DNA from: Hydrogenophaga palleronii NBRC 102513
Lineage (GTDB): Bacteria > Pseudomonadota > Gammaproteobacteria > Burkholderiales > Burkholderiaceae_C
Direction of reading: 5' to 3'
NCBI RefSeq assembly: GCF_001571225.1
Contig: NZ_BCTJ01000009.1
Coordinates: forward strand, 62,001 to 126,000
DNA length: 64,000 nucleotides
The position numbers and the translations under genes were made by a program. Within the stretch, counting starts at the first letter, position 1, and every line of letters begins with the position of its first letter. This document shows positions 46,336 to 55,120 of the stretch, in pieces. A model generated the notes under the pieces. It made no database searches. It saw only the letters and a program-made list of their open reading frames with translations, and was not told the origin of the DNA.

Positions 46336-46762
46336 CGACACTGCGGTGTTGATCCGGCCAAGGTGCTGCTGCACGGCAGCGTCTCCGGGTCTCGCCGCAT
46401 GTGTGCGGCAACAGGTCGTGCGTCCGAGCCTTGGCTGAGCGCGCTGGTCTTTTTTCGGTCGGGCGGACCAGCACCAGCGCCACAAGCCGCTGCCGGCGTT
46501 GGGCCGCGTCCGCAATCACCCCCCCCAGCAACCTTTCCCCACGCAAGTTTTCCCCACGCAACGCCAAGCACCGCGCACGCCGCAAGCTCGACAGGCGCGC
46601 CCTACAGCCGGCACATCACAGGGTGATGTGAGCCGGACGGGCAGGGCTGCGGATGGCGAAAAAGGCACACTTTCCTGCGCGGGGACTGCCGCTTGGCGCT
46701 TCCGGGCAGCATTCCCCATCGCATCCGGCTGAAATGCAGCGTTCAAGTGACAGAATGTTTCC
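46336..46762. other. 427-bp intergenic region with direct repeats and a hairpin
   Basis: No convincing gene is present on either strand. The region holds two 13-bp direct repeats TTTCCCCACGCAA at 46534-46546 and 46549-46561. A hairpin CACATCAC / GTGATGTG with a 3-nt loop lies at 46612-46630, flanked by CCGG on both sides. These lie 130-230 bp before the solute-binding protein gene and could be regulatory. Confidence 0.4.
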
Positions 46763-47824
46763 ATGTCAAACGGATTGCACGTGATGCCGGTGTTCGGTGG
46801 GTTTTGCTGTGGGCGTACGGCCTCCAGCATGGCGTGGCGCACGCGCGGCCTGCGCATGCTGCGCTGCGCCGCGCTGGCGGCACTGGCCATGGTTGTGCTG
46901 GCCTGCAGCGAAGTGCCCGCGCCGCCGCTGCTGGTGGGCATCAACACCCGGATCGGCTACGACCCGCTGGTGCTGGCGCGCGACCGCGGCCTGGCCGATC
47001 CGCAGCAGGTCAAGGTGGTCGAGCTGATCTCCAGCGCAGAGGCCTTGCGCCACCTGCGCAACGGCCTGCTGGACGCCGCCGGCCTGACCATGGGCGAGGC
47101 CTTGCGCCTGATCGACAGCGGTTTTGACGCGCGCATCGTCGCCGTGCTCGACACCTCCGCCGGTGCCGACGTGGTGCTGGTCGCGCCCCATATCCGCCAG
47201 CTGGGCGGCCTGCGTGGCGCGCGCATCGCGGTGGAAGACGCGACCGTGGGCACGCTGATGCTCGACCGCCTGCTGGACCAGGCCGGGTTGCGCCGCGAGC
47301 AGGTGACTGTGTTGCGGCTGGACGCCACCCAGCACCTGACCGCGCTGCAAAGCGGGCGCGTGGCCGCCGCCGTGAGTTATGCGCCGATCGACGAACCGAT
47401 GCAGCGCGAAGGTTTCCGCCCGATCTTCGACAGCCGGGCCATGCCGGGTGAGATCGTTGACGTGCTGGTCGTGCGCACCGAGGTGCTGCGCAACCGGCCC
47501 AAGGCGGTGGACGCGCTGATGGCGAGCTGGGCCACCGGCCTGGCGGCGCTGCAGCAAGACCCGATCGGCGCGGCCGCGGCGCTGGCACCGGGTGCCGGCC
47601 TCACGCCAGCGCAATACGAAGCCGTGCAGAAGGGTCTGCGCTTCTACACCCCGGTCGAATCGCTGCAGCTGCTCAGCGGTGACCCGCCGCGGCTGGCGCA
47701 ACAGGGCCAGGCCGTGACCCAGCTGCTGATGGAGCCGGGCGTGCTGAAGGCCCCGCCGCGCTGGGCCGACCTGATCGACACCGCGCCGGCACGCCGCGCG
47801 CCGCACCCGCGGGGTCGGCCATGA
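46763..47824 (+). CDS. solute-binding lipoprotein (NMT1/ThiY-like), operon with sensor kinase
   Basis: The protein of up to 353 aa has an N-terminal signal with lipobox VVLAC near residue 48. A periplasmic binding fold of the NMT1/THI5/SsuA type follows (GINTRIGYDPLVLARDRGL, then AEALRHLRNGLLDAAGLTMGEAL and GARIAVEDATVGTLML). No ABC permease or ATPase is adjacent. Instead its stop overlaps the start of a large sensor histidine kinase, so it may present a ligand to that kinase. Several in-frame starts exist; the Met at 46763 leaves a long N-region, and later Met codons at 46784 or 46829 would fit a lipoprotein signal better. Confidence 0.75.
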   Translation: MSNGLHVMPVFGGFCCGRTASSMAWRTRGLRMLRCAALAALAMVVLACSEVPAPPLLVGINTRIGYDPLVLARDRGLADPQQVKVVELISSAEALRHLRNGLLDAAGLTMGEALRLIDSGFDARIVAVLDTSAGADVVLVAPHIRQLGGLRGARIAVEDATVGTLMLDRLLDQAGLRREQVTVLRLDATQHLTALQSGRVAAAVSYAPIDEPMQREGFRPIFDSRAMPGEIVDVLVVRTEVLRNRPKAVDALMASWATGLAALQQDPIGAAAALAPGAGLTPAQYEAVQKGLRFYTPVESLQLLSGDPPRLAQQGQAVTQLLMEPGVLKAPPRWADLIDTAPARRAPHPRGRP

Positions 47825-50475
47825 AGCCGGTGGCGCGCCTGCTCTCCATTCCGGCACGTTGGCTGGCGCCACTGATGCTGGTGGCGTTTGCCATCACCAC
47901 CACCGGCATCAACCTCGTGCTGCAGTGGCGCGAGGTGGACCAGCAGGTGACCGAGAACGAGAGCCGCCGGCTGCACGAGCGCCTGGGCGTGGAGCAGAGC
48001 CGCCTGAGTGCCGAGGCCGGCAACTTCAACACCTTGCAGGTGCGCCGCCTGGTCGGCGGCCTGGGGCTGTACAGCGGCATGCAGCACGCCTATTTGCTGG
48101 ACGACCGTGGACTGGTGCAGGCCTCGTTGCTGCGCTCCGACATCGGCATGTCTTTTGACGATCTGCTCCAGCTGTATCCCGAACTCGCGGGCATGCGCGC
48201 CGCGTTCGCCCAACCCCTGGCCGGCTCCACATTGCAGGTGGCGCGTGCGCCGGCGCAGCCCTGGCTGTTCGGCCGTGCCGCGCTTGAGCCCGGCCTGGAG
48301 CTGCTGACCCTGGTCAACCTGAGCCAGCCGATCGCCGCGCGCCATGCCGGCATGCGCGCCCAGGTGCTGCGCGAGGCCCTGGTGCTGACCGCGATGGTGG
48401 CCCTGCTGGCGCTGCTGCTGCACTGGGTCTGGTTCCGCCGCGCCGAGCAGCTGGCGCGCGCGCTCACCACCATGGGCGAGGGCCAGTTGCAGGCCCGCAC
48501 CGGCCTGCACGGACGCGACGAACTGGCGCTGATCGGCGCTGCGGCCGACCGCATGGCCGAGCGCCTGCAGGCCGATCAGTCCCTGTTGCAGCGCATGACC
48601 GATGTGGTGGACCGTTCGCCGCTGGTGGTGATCGAATGGCTCAACGTGATCGGTTGCCCGATCCGTTACGTGAGTCCTTCCATCGCGCAATGGGGTTATG
48701 CGCCCGAGCCCCTGCTGCAGGGCCGCATGACCTACGACAGCCTGATCCACCCCGATGACGTGGGCCAGGTCAATATCGAGATCGACCACTACCTGGACCA
48801 CGGCCCCGACCAGTACCGGCAGGAATACCGGCTGCGCTGCGCCGACGGCCGCTGGATCTGGATCGACGACCGCAGCTCGCTCACGCGCGATGCCGACGGC
48901 AAGGTCACGGCCATCAGCGGTGTGCTGCTCGACATCACGGTGCAGAAAGAGGCCCAGCTGGCGCAGCGCGACCAGGTCGAGTTCCAGCGCATGTTCTACG
49001 AGCTGCCGCTGATCGGCATGGCGATCTCGTCGCCGCACGACACGCACTGGCTGCAGGTGAACGATCGGCTGTGCGAAATCCTCGGCTACACGCGCGAGCA
49101 GCTGCTGAGCGTGAGCTGGGCCGAGATGACGCCGCAGCCGGATCTGGATCGCAACCTCGAACTGCTTGAACGCATGAAGGCCGGCGAGACCGAGAGCTAC
49201 CAGATGCAGAAGCGGTTCATGCGCTGGGACGGCAGCTTCGTGCACACCGAGATCCATGTGCGCGCGGTGCGTGAGCCCGACGGCACGCTCAAGCACCTGT
49301 TCTCCATCGTTCAGGACGTGACCGAACGCCTGCAGACCAGCCAGGCCCTGAGCGACCAGAAGAGCCTGCTGGAGCAGGCCGAGGCCATGGCCGGCCTGGG
49401 CAGCTGGTTGTACGACTCGAACACGCGGCACATCTGGTGGTCGCGCCAGATGTACCACAACATCGGGCGCGACGAAGCGCTGGGGCCGCCACCCACGCTG
49501 GAGGCCTATCTGGACTGCCTGCACCCCGAGGACCGCGACCGCGTGGGCCGTTTCCTGCGCACCCTGCCGCGGCACAAGGTGGGCCGCATGCACACCGAGT
49601 TCCGCCGCCATCCTTCGCTCGGGCGTGAACGCTGGTTCCGCGGCGGCGTCGAATGCCGCGAGCTCGCCGATGGTGCCGGCGTTCACTTCAGCGGCACCCT
49701 GCTCGACGTCACCCACATCAAGCTGGCGCAGATGAACCTGGAGCGCATCAACGCCAAGCTGGAGCAGCGCGTGGCCGAACGCACCGAGCAGCTCAGCGTG
49801 GCCAACCGCGAGCTGGAGGCGTTTTCGTACACCGTCTCGCACGACCTGAAGGCGCCGCTGCGCGGCATCGACGGCTACAGCCAGTTGCTGGAAGAAGAGC
49901 ACAGCGACCGGCTGGACGAAGAGGGCCGCCAGTTCATCGGCCGCATCCGCCGCGGCGTGCACCAGATGGGCTGTCTGATCTCCGATCTGCTGGCCTATTC
50001 GCGCATGGAGCGCCGCACCATGGAGCAGCGCCAGGTGGAACTCAAGCCCTTGCTGGACCTGGTGCTGGAAGGCCACGCGGCCGACATCGCCGCGGCGCGC
50101 ACCGAGGTTGTGCTGCAACTGGAGCCGATGGTGCTGCAGCTCGACCGCGAGGGCATGGCGGTGGTGCTGCGCAACCTGGTCGGCAACGCCGTCAAGTTCA
50201 GCCAGAGCCAGCCGCAGCCGCGCATCGAGGTTGGCGCACGCCATGAAGACCAGCGCTGCGTGCTCTGGGTGCGCGACAACGGCGTGGGCTTCGACATGAA
50301 GTACCACGACCGCATCTTCGGCATCTTCCAGCGCCTGCAGCGGGCCGAAGACTACTCGGGCACCGGCGTGGGTCTGGCGCTGGTGGCCAAGGCGGTGCAG
50401 CGCATGGGCGGTCGGGTCTGGGCCGAGAGCACGGTCGGGCAGGGCGCCACCTTCTACCTGGAGTTCCCGTCATGA
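47821..50475 (+). CDS. multi-PAS sensor histidine kinase
   Basis: The 884-aa membrane kinase has a first helix at about residues 13-32, a periplasmic loop of about 150 residues, a second helix around 183-200 and a HAMP-like linker. Three PAS/PAC repeats follow (about 255-380, 390-505 and 515-640). The HisKA domain has the phospho-His in TVSHDLKAPLRGIDGYS and the HATPase has VGNAVKFSQ, DNGVGFD and GTGVGLALV. This kinase end is of the bacteriophytochrome type. The ATG overlaps the solute-binding gene stop, and the stop overlaps the response regulator start. Confidence 0.9.
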   Translation: MKPVARLLSIPARWLAPLMLVAFAITTTGINLVLQWREVDQQVTENESRRLHERLGVEQSRLSAEAGNFNTLQVRRLVGGLGLYSGMQHAYLLDDRGLVQASLLRSDIGMSFDDLLQLYPELAGMRAAFAQPLAGSTLQVARAPAQPWLFGRAALEPGLELLTLVNLSQPIAARHAGMRAQVLREALVLTAMVALLALLLHWVWFRRAEQLARALTTMGEGQLQARTGLHGRDELALIGAAADRMAERLQADQSLLQRMTDVVDRSPLVVIEWLNVIGCPIRYVSPSIAQWGYAPEPLLQGRMTYDSLIHPDDVGQVNIEIDHYLDHGPDQYRQEYRLRCADGRWIWIDDRSSLTRDADGKVTAISGVLLDITVQKEAQLAQRDQVEFQRMFYELPLIGMAISSPHDTHWLQVNDRLCEILGYTREQLLSVSWAEMTPQPDLDRNLELLERMKAGETESYQMQKRFMRWDGSFVHTEIHVRAVREPDGTLKHLFSIVQDVTERLQTSQALSDQKSLLEQAEAMAGLGSWLYDSNTRHIWWSRQMYHNIGRDEALGPPPTLEAYLDCLHPEDRDRVGRFLRTLPRHKVGRMHTEFRRHPSLGRERWFRGGVECRELADGAGVHFSGTLLDVTHIKLAQMNLERINAKLEQRVAERTEQLSVANRELEAFSYTVSHDLKAPLRGIDGYSQLLEEEHSDRLDEEGRQFIGRIRRGVHQMGCLISDLLAYSRMERRTMEQRQVELKPLLDLVLEGHAADIAAARTEVVLQLEPMVLQLDREGMAVVLRNLVGNAVKFSQSQPQPRIEVGARHEDQRCVLWVRDNGVGFDMKYHDRIFGIFQRLQRAEDYSGTGVGLALVAKAVQRMGGRVWAESTVGQGATFYLEFPS

Positions 50476-50903
50476 AATCGGCCCGGTCACGCCACACGAT
50501 CCTGCTGGTGGAAGACAACGCGATGGACATCGACCTCACGTTGCGCGCCTTCAACAAGCAGCGCTTCGCCACCACCATCCACGTCGCGCGTGATGGCGAA
50601 GAGGCGCTGTCCTGGTTTGAACGCTGGGACGGTGGTGAATGCCTGCCGGCCGTGATCCTGCTCGACCTCAACCTGCCACGCGTCAACGGCCTGGAGGTGT
50701 TGCAGCAGCTCAAGACGCACAAAAAATTCCGCAGCATTCCGGTGGTGGTGCTGAGTTCCTCGCGCGAAGAAAGCGACCTCAAGGCCGCCTACGACCTGGG
50801 CGTGAGCTCCTATATCGAGAAGCCGGTGAACTTCAGCCAGTTCATCGAAGTCGCAGAACGCATCGAGCTGTACTGGTGCGTGCTCAACGAGCGGCCATAC
50901 TGA
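50472..50903 (+). CDS. single-domain response regulator (Rcp1-like)
   Basis: The 143-aa protein is only a receiver domain. It has the acidic pocket VEDN, phospho-acceptor Asp65 (LLDLNLPRVNG), a Ser in VVVLSSSREE and Lys in YIEKPVNF. It resembles Rcp1-type partners of phytochrome-like kinases and has no DNA-binding domain, so output must go by protein contact or phosphorelay. Translation is coupled to the kinase by an ATGA overlap. Confidence 0.9.
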   Translation: MKSARSRHTILLVEDNAMDIDLTLRAFNKQRFATTIHVARDGEEALSWFERWDGGECLPAVILLDLNLPRVNGLEVLQQLKTHKKFRSIPVVVLSSSREESDLKAAYDLGVSSYIEKPVNFSQFIEVAERIELYWCVLNERPY

Positions 50904-51030
50904 GGGCACCCCGGTGCAGCTTTGACGAGGCCCGCGGGGGGCCACACCCGCCATCCGGCCCGGCCGCTGGCACGGTGTTCACGCCAGCGGCGCCTGCGCC
51001 TGCTGTTGTTTCCTGTTTTCCGGAGTGCCC

Positions 51031-51477
51031 ATGCTGAAAATCCTGATTCCCGTCGACGGTTCCCCGCAGGCCCTGCTGGCCGTGCACCATGTGTTGCGGC
51101 TGGTGGGCGCCGGCCTGAAGGCGCGCGCCGTGGTGGCCAACGTGCAGGAGGCGGCCAACCTTTACGAAATGGTGGTGGCGCACGACCCCGCCGTGCTGCA
51201 GAAGGTGAGCGACGCCGCCGGGCGCGACCTGGTGCGCCCGGCCGTGGCCCTGCTGAGCGCGGCCGGTGTGCAGGTCGAATCGGCCGTGGCCAGCGGCGAC
51301 CCGGCGCAACAGCTGCTGGAACTGCTGGAGCGCCACGCCTGCGATGCGGTGGTGATGAGCACGCGCGGCAGCGGCCTGCGTGCGGCGGTGCTGGGTTCGG
51401 TGTCGCAGGAGCTGGTGCAACGCTCGCCGGTGCCGGTCACGCTGGTGAAGGTGCCCGAGGACACCGCCGCCGACTGA
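51031..51477 (+). CDS. universal stress protein (UspA family)
   Basis: The 148-aa protein has the Usp fold, starting KILIPVDGSPQALLAVHHVL and ending with the ATP-binding-type motif VVMSTRGSGLRAAVLGSVSQELV followed by SPVPVTLVK. CGGAG lies five bases before the ATG at 51031. A strong terminator follows. It is not coupled to the kinase operon upstream. Confidence 0.9.
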   Translation: MLKILIPVDGSPQALLAVHHVLRLVGAGLKARAVVANVQEAANLYEMVVAHDPAVLQKVSDAAGRDLVRPAVALLSAAGVQVESAVASGDPAQQLLELLERHACDAVVMSTRGSGLRAAVLGSVSQELVQRSPVPVTLVKVPEDTAAD

Positions 51478-51499
51478 CCGCATCCGCCACCACACGCAG

Positions 51500-51526
51500 G
51501 AAGCCGGCCGTGAGCCGGCTTCTTTC
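51500..51526 (+). terminator. Rho-independent terminator after the usp gene
   Basis: A perfect 9-bp GC-rich stem GAAGCCGGC / GCCGGCTTC with a 5-nt loop (CGTGA) is followed by TTTC. It lies 22 bp after the usp stop codon and could also act against the convergent gene. Confidence 0.75.
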
Positions 51527-51544
51527 ATGGGCGCGGCACGGGCC

Positions 51545-52120
51545 TCAGGGTGCCGCAGAGGCTGGGGGTGCCTTGGGCGCCGGCGGCTGCCAGCGGAAGA
51601 ACATCGGGTACACCTTCTCGACCACCGGGCCGTTGAAGTCCCAGCCCCGGCACTGGCCCAGGTGGGGCGGCGGCAGGCCGTCGCCGTGTGCCGCGAACGA
51701 TTCCGAACGGGTCTGGAACGCCGCGGTTGCGAGGTTGAACAAAAGCTCGCGCAGGTGCGTGCAACCCGCCACGTGGCCCAGGTGGCGCTGGATGGTCTGG
51801 CGCCAGCCACGGCCCAGCACCTCACCCACCATGCGCTGCATGTTGGGCAGCGCGCTCGGGCAGGGGTCATGCGGGAACGCGTCCATGGCGACGTCGATGC
51901 CGCGGATCACCATGGTTTCGTCGAACGTCACGCGGATGCGCATGTGGTGCACCGCTTCGCCGGCTTCCCAGCGGCCTTCGCCGGGGATCTCGAAGGCGTG
52001 CGGCTTGCTGTCGTGCAGCTCGCCTTCGATCTCCCACAGGCCGTCGTCGCGCTGAAACCCCTGGTACTCGACGCGCCGGGTGTGCATGGGGCGGCGGGGG
52101 GCGGGGGCAGGCAAGGGCAA
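51545..52120 (-). CDS. DUF2889 family protein
   Basis: The protein of about 191 aa matches DUF2889: HTRRVEYQGFQRDDGLWEIEGEL near the start, VTFDETMVIRGIDVAMDAFPHDPCPSALPNM in the middle and a Cys-containing AGCTHLRELL segment. Its function is unknown. A TTG at 52120 with GGAG seven bases upstream gives an N-terminal LPLPAPAPRRP leader as in relatives; the ATG at 52087 would shorten it by 11 residues. Confidence 0.75.
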   Translation of the reverse strand: MPLPAPAPRRPMHTRRVEYQGFQRDDGLWEIEGELHDSKPHAFEIPGEGRWEAGEAVHHMRIRVTFDETMVIRGIDVAMDAFPHDPCPSALPNMQRMVGEVLGRGWRQTIQRHLGHVAGCTHLRELLFNLATAAFQTRSESFAAHGDGLPPPHLGQCRGWDFNGPVVEKVYPMFFRWQPPAPKAPPASAAP

Positions 52121-52357
52121 GGTGGTTCTCCGGTGGGGCGTTGTCTGCGCCGATTGTCCCGCCCCGCGCCAGCGCCTGCTGGCGGGCCGGCTGAAAACCT
52201 GCGAACACGGCGGCGTGCGCATGACGCCGGGCCGCCGCTGCGCCGGCCGGCCTGACCGTGCGTCGGAAAAAAACCTCAAGTTCCCGTGCGGAACGCCGAA
52301 AACAGCTCAAGAACACCGGGCCTGTGTGCGGCCGGTGGACGCCGTAGAGGAATGCCC

Positions 52358-53065
52358 ATGTTGAACATTTCAACCACCACTGCCGTCGCCTGGCCGACGC
52401 CGCCCTCCGGCGCCGTCGCCCCGGTGTCGCCGGCCGCTGCCGTGCAGCCCGTGCAGGCGGGCAACCACGACGGCAAGGCTCAAACCGGATTTGGCCGCGA
52501 GGGCCAGGCCGCGCGACAGCATGCCCTGGCCACCCGCGGCCAGGCCGAAGCGCGCACCGCGGCGGCCGACAGTGCCAGCCCGGCGGCCGGCGAGGCCCGC
52601 ATGCCGGCGCCGCACGATCCGGTGGCCCAGCGGCAGGCGAAGCAGGAAGCCACCCAGGTGGCCGAACAGCAGAAGGCCAAGGACAAACAGGCGATCGAAC
52701 ACCTGCAGAGCGTGCTCTCGCGCATGTGGGCCGCCAGCGCGGCGGTGATTGACCGCGCGCTGGGCATCGAACCACCCAACGGCAGCGAGCTGCCCGGCAG
52801 CCAGAGCGATACCGCCCCCGACCTGTCGGCGGTGGCCGCCACGCTGGTGGCGCGCAAGACACCGCTGGTGCCCGAACGCGCGGCCCTGCCCGCGCCCGAC
52901 CCCCTGCCGTGGCCGGTGATGGCGGACGCGGCCACGCCCGAAGGCGCCGAGCCCGTGGCGGTGGTGGAGCTGGTGGACCCGGCCGACGTGCTGGCCTACG
53001 ACGAACGCGGCAACAGCAGCATGGCGCCGCTGGAAGCGGGCACCCTGGTCAACCAGATGGTTTGA
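52358..53065 (+). CDS. hypothetical protein, Ala/Pro-rich
   Basis: The 235-aa product is low in complexity at both ends, with a central helix rich in Gln, Lys and Glu (PVAQRQAKQEATQVAEQQKAKDKQAIEHLQ) that may be a coiled coil. There is no signal peptide or known domain. An AGAGG element seven bases before the ATG at 52358 supports translation. It converges on cheB, and no link to chemotaxis is evident from the sequence. Confidence 0.55.
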   Translation: MLNISTTTAVAWPTPPSGAVAPVSPAAAVQPVQAGNHDGKAQTGFGREGQAARQHALATRGQAEARTAAADSASPAAGEARMPAPHDPVAQRQAKQEATQVAEQQKAKDKQAIEHLQSVLSRMWAASAAVIDRALGIEPPNGSELPGSQSDTAPDLSAVAATLVARKTPLVPERAALPAPDPLPWPVMADAATPEGAEPVAVVELVDPADVLAYDERGNSSMAPLEAGTLVNQMV

Positions 53066-53128
53066 GGCCGCTGGCCTCGGCAGGACCGGCTGCTGCTGCG
53101 CAGCGCCGTAAGCACCCCGGTCAAAATT

Positions 53129-54235
53129 TCAGATGCGGTGCCGCACGCCGGACGGTGTGCTCGCCAGGCGCGCCAGCAGCGCCGGCGCGATCTGCGTCAG
53201 CGGCAACACCTCGTGCGCCGCGCCGTGCTGGATCGCCATGCGCGGCATGCCGAACACCACGCAGCTCGCTTCGTCCTGCACGTAGTTGTAGCTGCCGGCG
53301 TCCTTCATCTCGCGCATCGCGCTCGCGCCATCGGCGCCCATGCCGGTGAGCATGATGCCCAGCGCGTTCGGCCCCAGCACGCGCGCGGCCGACTTGAACA
53401 GCACCTCCACCGAAGGGCGGTGGCGGTTCACCGGTTCGGTGTCTTCCACAACGGCCACGTAGTTGGAGCCGTTGCGGTCGATGCGGAACTGGCGCCCGCC
53501 CGGCGCGATGTAGGCGTGGCCGGGCAGGATGCGTTCGCCGTGGCGCGCCTCCTGCACCTGGATGCGGCACAGCGTGTTCAGGCGGTTGGCGAAACTGGTG
53601 GTGAAACCCGGCGGCATGTGCTGGGTGATGACGATGGCGGGCGCGTCGGGCGGCATCGGCACCAGCACCTCGCGGATGGCCTCGGTGCCGCCGGTGGAGG
53701 AACCGATGCAGATGATCTTTTCGGTTGAAACCCGCGGCAGCGGCGCGCGCGGCGGCTCGGCCGGTGTGGCCGCGCCGTTCGCCGTGCCGGCGGTTGCCGA
53801 TGCGGCGCCGAGCGGGGCCGCGAGGCGCTTCACGTGCGCAGCGGCGGCAACGCGGATCTTGTCCACGATGTCGCCGGCCAGTTCGTTCAGGCCGCTGCTC
53901 ACGCCGATGCGTGGCTTGGCCACGAAGTCAACCGCGCCCATCTCGAGCGCGCGCAGCGTGGTTTCGGCACCCTGCTCGGTGAGGGTGGAGACCATCACCA
54001 CCGGCATCGGGCGCAGGCGCATCAGGCGCGAGAGGAACTCCAGCCCGTCCATGCGCGGCATCTCCACGTCGAGCGTGATGACGTCGGGGTTGAGCTCGCG
54101 GATCATCTCGCGCGCCACCAGCGGATCGCTGGCCGCGCCGATGCAGGTCATGTCCTTCTGCCGGTTGATGATTTCGGTGAGCAGGCTGCGCACCAGCGCA
54201 GAGTCGTCCACCACGATCACCTTGATTTTTGCCAT
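53129..54235 (-). CDS. cheB: chemotaxis response regulator protein-glutamate methylesterase
   Basis: CheB removes methyl groups from (and deamidates) chemoreceptors when phosphorylated by CheA. The 368-aa protein has a receiver domain with Asp56 ([14 protein letters not shown]). The C-terminal esterase domain shows the Ser in [11 protein letters not shown], the His in ITQHMPPGF and an Asp in LTGMGADGA. The start [11 protein letters not shown] at 54235 is chosen; the frame upstream merely translates the repeat element. It is the last gene of the minus-strand che operon. Confidence 0.95.
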   Translation of the reverse strand: MAKIKVIVVDDSALVRSLLTEIINRQKDMTCIGAASDPLVAREMIRELNPDVITLDVEMPRMDGLEFLSRLMRLRPMPVVMVSTLTEQGAETTLRALEMGAVDFVAKPRIGVSSGLNELAGDIVDKIRVAAAAHVKRLAAPLGAASATAGTANGAATPAEPPRAPLPRVSTEKIICIGSSTGGTEAIREVLVPMPPDAPAIVITQHMPPGFTTSFANRLNTLCRIQVQEARHGERILPGHAYIAPGGRQFRIDRNGSNYVAVVEDTEPVNRHRPSVEVLFKSAARVLGPNALGIMLTGMGADGASAMREMKDAGSYNYVQDEASCVVFGMPRMAIQHGAAHEVLPLTQIAPALLARLASTPSGVRHRI

Positions 54236-54262
54236 TTCATCTCTCCATTGCGATCCACGTGC

Positions 54263-54361
54263 CTTGTCCGGAAACACCGCGGAACCGGCTTTGCCGGGCC
54301 GCTGGTGTTGCCCCCTTTGAGGGGGATGCGGCGACACGCAGTGAGCAAGCGACGGGGTGTT
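54263..54361 (+). repeat. dispersed palindromic element, copy C (cheD/cheB junction)
   Basis: This copy of about 99 bp fills most of the gap between the cheD stop and cheB start. It reads GAAACACCGCGGAACCGGCT, TTGCCGGGCC, GCCCCCTTTGAGGGGG and a degenerate third stem. In the che mRNA it begins on the base after the cheD stop codon. Confidence 0.75.
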
Positions 54362-54994
54362 TCAAAACAGATCCACCGAGCCACCGGCTGCGGCCTTGGC
54401 CACCACCGTGGCGTTGATCTTGCGGTCCTGTGTTTCGAGGGTTTCGGGATGCGAGTGCGCCAGGCGCTTCACCATCGCCTTGCCGGTGGCCGGGAAATAA
54501 CAGACCTTGCGCGGGTGGATGTCGAGCACGTCCTTGGAGATCACGGCGATGCGCTCGGTCTGCAGGTAGTCGAGCACGAACTGCGTATTGCGTTCGCCCA
54601 CGTTCATGGTGGTGAAGGTGTGCATCACCTGGCCGCCACCGAACACCTTGGCCTGCATGGTTTCGCGCCGTGCACCGAGCTTCATCATCTCGTTGATCAG
54701 CAGCTCCATCGCATACGAGCCGTAGCGGCCGCCCGAATCGTTGCCACCGTCGGGCAGCATGAAGTGGTTCATGCCCCCCACGCGCACCCGCGGGTCCCAG
54801 AGGCAGGCGGCGATGCAGGAGCCCAGCACCGTCATCAGCAGCATGTCCTCGGTGGTCACGTAGTACTCGCCGGGCAGCACCTTCACCGCGTCGTTGTTGA
54901 AGTGGTGGTCGCGGTAAAAAAAGCTGGCCTCGCCCGGCTTGGGCGTGCGCGCCCGCAGCACGTCGAGCGAAGAGCGGGGCGTTGCAACCATCAT
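54362..54994 (-). CDS. cheD: chemoreceptor glutamine deamidase
   Basis: CheD deamidates glutamines on chemoreceptors and can bind CheC or CheY. The 210-aa protein has the catalytic Cys and context LLMTVLGSCIAACLWD, the His in GGMNHFMLPDG, and the FGGGQVM region followed by NVGERNTQFVLDYL. Two consecutive ATG codons at 54994 and 54991 are possible starts. Repeat elements lie on both sides. Confidence 0.93.
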   Translation of the reverse strand: MMVATPRSSLDVLRARTPKPGEASFFYRDHHFNNDAVKVLPGEYYVTTEDMLLMTVLGSCIAACLWDPRVRVGGMNHFMLPDGGNDSGGRYGSYAMELLINEMMKLGARRETMQAKVFGGGQVMHTFTTMNVGERNTQFVLDYLQTERIAVISKDVLDIHPRKVCYFPATGKAMVKRLAHSHPETLETQDRKINATVVAKAAAGGSVDLF

Positions 54995-55029
54995 GCCGGG
55001 CCTCCACCCACGCGCAGGCGTGAAGTGCC

Positions 55030-55120
55030 TTCATCCAGAGACACCACGGAGCCGGCTACGCCGGGCCGCAGGTGTCGTCCCCCCACCGGGGGAAAGGCGC
55101 GCAGCGCCGCAGGGGGGCGT
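55030..55120 (+). repeat. dispersed palindromic element, copy D (cheR/cheD junction)
   Basis: This 91-bp copy reads ATCCAGAGACACCACGGAGC, CCGGCTACGCCGGGCC, CCCCCCACCGGGGG and GGCGCGCAGCGCCGC. It begins, in mRNA sense, directly after the cheR stop codon and ends 36 bp before the cheD start. Confidence 0.8.

Noticed and set aside
53066..53128. Sixth copy of the palindromic element
   Set aside because: The GC-rich stretch between the hypothetical gene and cheB shares only short GC words and lacks the ordered stems.
54236..54337. N-terminal extension of CheB
   Set aside because: It translates part of the repeat element, and an ATG at 54235 gives the standard [11 protein letters not shown] start; unlike cheR, a proper internal start exists.
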